Shown piece by piece: positions 62,713-64,000 of a DNA stretch of 64,000 nucleotides. The stretch comes from Paenibacillus chitinolyticus NBRC 15660 (GTDB taxonomy: Bacteria > Bacillota > Bacilli > Paenibacillales > NBRC-103111). The notes beneath the pieces were generated by a model. The model was not told the DNA's origin, made no database searches, and saw only the letters and a program-made list of their open reading frames with translations. The translations under genes were made by a program, and so were the position numbers. The DNA lies in contig NZ_BBJT01000015.1 of NCBI RefSeq assembly GCF_000739915.1, positions 51,273 through 115,272 of the forward strand, in the 5' to 3' direction. How positions within the stretch are numbered: the stretch's first letter is position 1; every line of letters begins with the position of its first letter.

Positions 62713-64000
62713 CTAATGCGGACGGCCGCCGGTCCGGCCGATGATGGAGGCGATCTCCAGGATAAGGGCCACGTTTCCGTCGCCCAGAATGGTCGCCCCG
62801 GCGATGCCGTCGACTTTTCCGATATAAGGTCCCAGCGACTTGATGACGATCTCCTGGTTGCCGATCAGTTCGTCGACCGCCAGAGCGAGGCGTTTCTCGG
62901 CCGATCCCACGATAACGAGCGGAATGTGGCTGCCCGTATTCGCCGTGTACGGGATCTGGAAGTAATCGTGAAGCCGGGCAACCGGAATGACCTGATTGCG
63001 CAGCACGATGACCGACTGTCCCTGGATGCTGCGGATCTCATCCGGGTTCACGCGGACGATCTCCGCTATGTTGCTCATCGGGACGATGAAGGTCCGCCCG
63101 CCGAGTTTGACCTGGAGGCCCACGATAATGGCCAGCGTCAGGGGAAGCTTGATTTTGAAGCAGGTTCCTTGTCCGAGGCGGGTTTCAATGTCGATCAACC
63201 CGTTCAACTTCTCAATGTGGCTGCGGACGATATCCATTCCGACACCTCTGCCGGATACGTCACTTACTGTGCTTGCCGTTGAAAAGCCCGGGCGGAAAAT
63301 AAGCTCCACGGCTTCCCGCTCGCTGAGCTGTCCGGCCTCTTCCTGAGTGATGACGCCCTTCTGCAGCGCCGAACGGATCATCCGGGCGGGATCAATCCCC
63401 GCTCCGTCGTCCTGGACGTAGATGACGACCTGGTTGTCTTCGTGAGCGGCCCGGATGGTGAGGACGCCTCCCGCGGTTTTGCCCGAAAGCGTGCGGACTT
63501 CCGGCTTCTCGATCCCGTGATCCACCGCATTGCGGATCAGATGGATCAGCGGGTCGGCGATTTCCTCGATGAGCGTCCGGTCCAGTTCGGTATCCTTTCC
63601 TTCGAGGACAAGCTCGATCTCCTTGCCCAGCATGCGGGAAAGATCCCGGATCATGCGGGGAAAGCGGTTGAAAAGCTGTTCGATCGGCAGCATTCGCGTC
63701 TTCATGACGCTTTCCTGCAGATCGCCGATTATCCGCGACAGATGATCGGCTATGTGGCCCAGCTCATCGACGGTCTCATCGGCGAAACGCCGCCGCTGCG
63801 TCCGCTCCACCTGATGAATGCGGGTCTGGTCGATCACGAGTTCTCCGACCAGGTTCATCAGGTGTTCCAGCCGCTCGACGCTCACGCGGATCGTCGGAGA
63901 CTTGGCCTTCGCCGGAGCGGAAGCATCCTCGGCCGACGGCCGGGAGGCCGATGCCGCGGCGTGCGGCGGCGCGTCTGCGGCGGCGGCCGCTGCGCTCCCC
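62713..64000 (-). CDS. cheA: Chemotaxis histidine kinase CheA, 5' end outside window
   Basis: Partial; 429 codons are visible, open to the right edge. An Ala/Pro/Ser-rich linker (64000-63890) precedes the P3 dimerisation domain (SVERLEHLMNLVGELVIDQTR), the P4 kinase domain (N-box HLIRNAVDHGIE, G1 DDGAGID, G2 GRGVGMDIVRSHI) and the P5 CheW-like domain ending EIASIIGRTGGRPH. The Hpt (P1) and P2 domains lie beyond the window. It phosphorylates CheY and CheB in response to receptors such as the MCP at 42.6 kb. It is last in its transcription unit here, with no cheW after it. Confidence 0.94.
   Translation of the reverse strand, partial: GSAAAAAADAPPHAAASASRPSAEDASAPAKAKSPTIRVSVERLEHLMNLVGELVIDQTRIHQVERTQRRRFADETVDELGHIADHLSRIIGDLQESVMKTRMLPIEQLFNRFPRMIRDLSRMLGKEIELVLEGKDTELDRTLIEEIADPLIHLIRNAVDHGIEKPEVRTLSGKTAGGVLTIRAAHEDNQVVIYVQDDGAGIDPARMIRSALQKGVITQEEAGQLSEREAVELIFRPGFSTASTVSDVSGRGVGMDIVRSHIEKLNGLIDIETRLGQGTCFKIKLPLTLAIIVGLQVKLGGRTFIVPMSNIAEIVRVNPDEIRSIQGQSVIVLRNQVIPVARLHDYFQIPYTANTGSHIPLVIVGSAEKRLALAVDELIGNQEIVIKSLGPYIGKVDGIAGATILGDGNVALILEIASIIGRTGGRPH

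Overview
The window looks like chromosomal DNA of a Paenibacillus-like endospore former (Bacillota, Paenibacillaceae). The evidence is strong AGGAGG-type ribosome binding sites with frequent TTG and GTG starts, canonical sigma-A promoters, a SleB/CwlJ-type hydrolase, an exosporium-style collagen-like protein, Bacillus-type Fur boxes, and GC-rich coding sequence broken by AT-rich intergenic regions. I see no rRNA, tRNA, CRISPR array, IS element or prophage.

Layout. 1-1.8 kb: collagen-like repeat protein (runs off the left edge) and a glycosyltransferase. 2-11 kb: an SDR, a cupin, a UvrD/Rep-like helicase with a disturbed C-terminus, a cell-wall hydrolase, an ECF sigma factor with a membrane partner, a lipoprotein and an NfrA-type flavin reductase. 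11-16 kb: a complete fructoselysine (Amadori product) operon frlC-frlA-frlB-frlD-frlR with two promoters sharing an almost identical 22-bp element and a cre-like site. 16-24 kb: map, TetR, an RNA methyltransferase-like gene, deoD, msrA, and an LLM/SDR pair. 24-32 kb: a beta-propeller phytase divergent from a Fur-boxed siderophore-binding lipoprotein, an AT-rich aadK gene with an attenuator-like leader, and efeO-efeB-efeU under another Fur box. 32-38 kb: an NAD-salvage group (nadR, pnuC, nrtR) and a large methyltransferase. 38-42.5 kb: proline catabolism with an enhancer-binding regulator that has atypical AAA+ motifs. 42.6-48 kb: a chemoreceptor, then the most interesting locus. 48-64 kb: nucleotide, RNA and redox housekeeping genes, an AraC regulator with a 9-bp tandem repeat facing a Gfo/Idh oxidoreductase, a GntR-uxuA-SDR hexuronate group behind a perfect 22-bp palindrome, a TPR protein, and the 3' part of cheA.

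The best candidate for an undescribed system is at 44.75-48.0 kb. A class I isoprenoid-synthase-fold enzyme with two Asp-rich motifs is followed immediately by a 79-residue precursor that has a nitrile-hydratase-like (NHLP) leader and a core ending in Trp. A seven-TM (7TMR-DISM) histidine kinase is convergent to it, 15 bp away. The arrangement parallels ComQ-ComX-ComP quorum sensing (isoprenylated Trp peptide plus membrane kinase), but the three components appear to come from different families. I infer a prenylated-RiPP signalling or natural-product locus. The function is not shown by the sequence alone.
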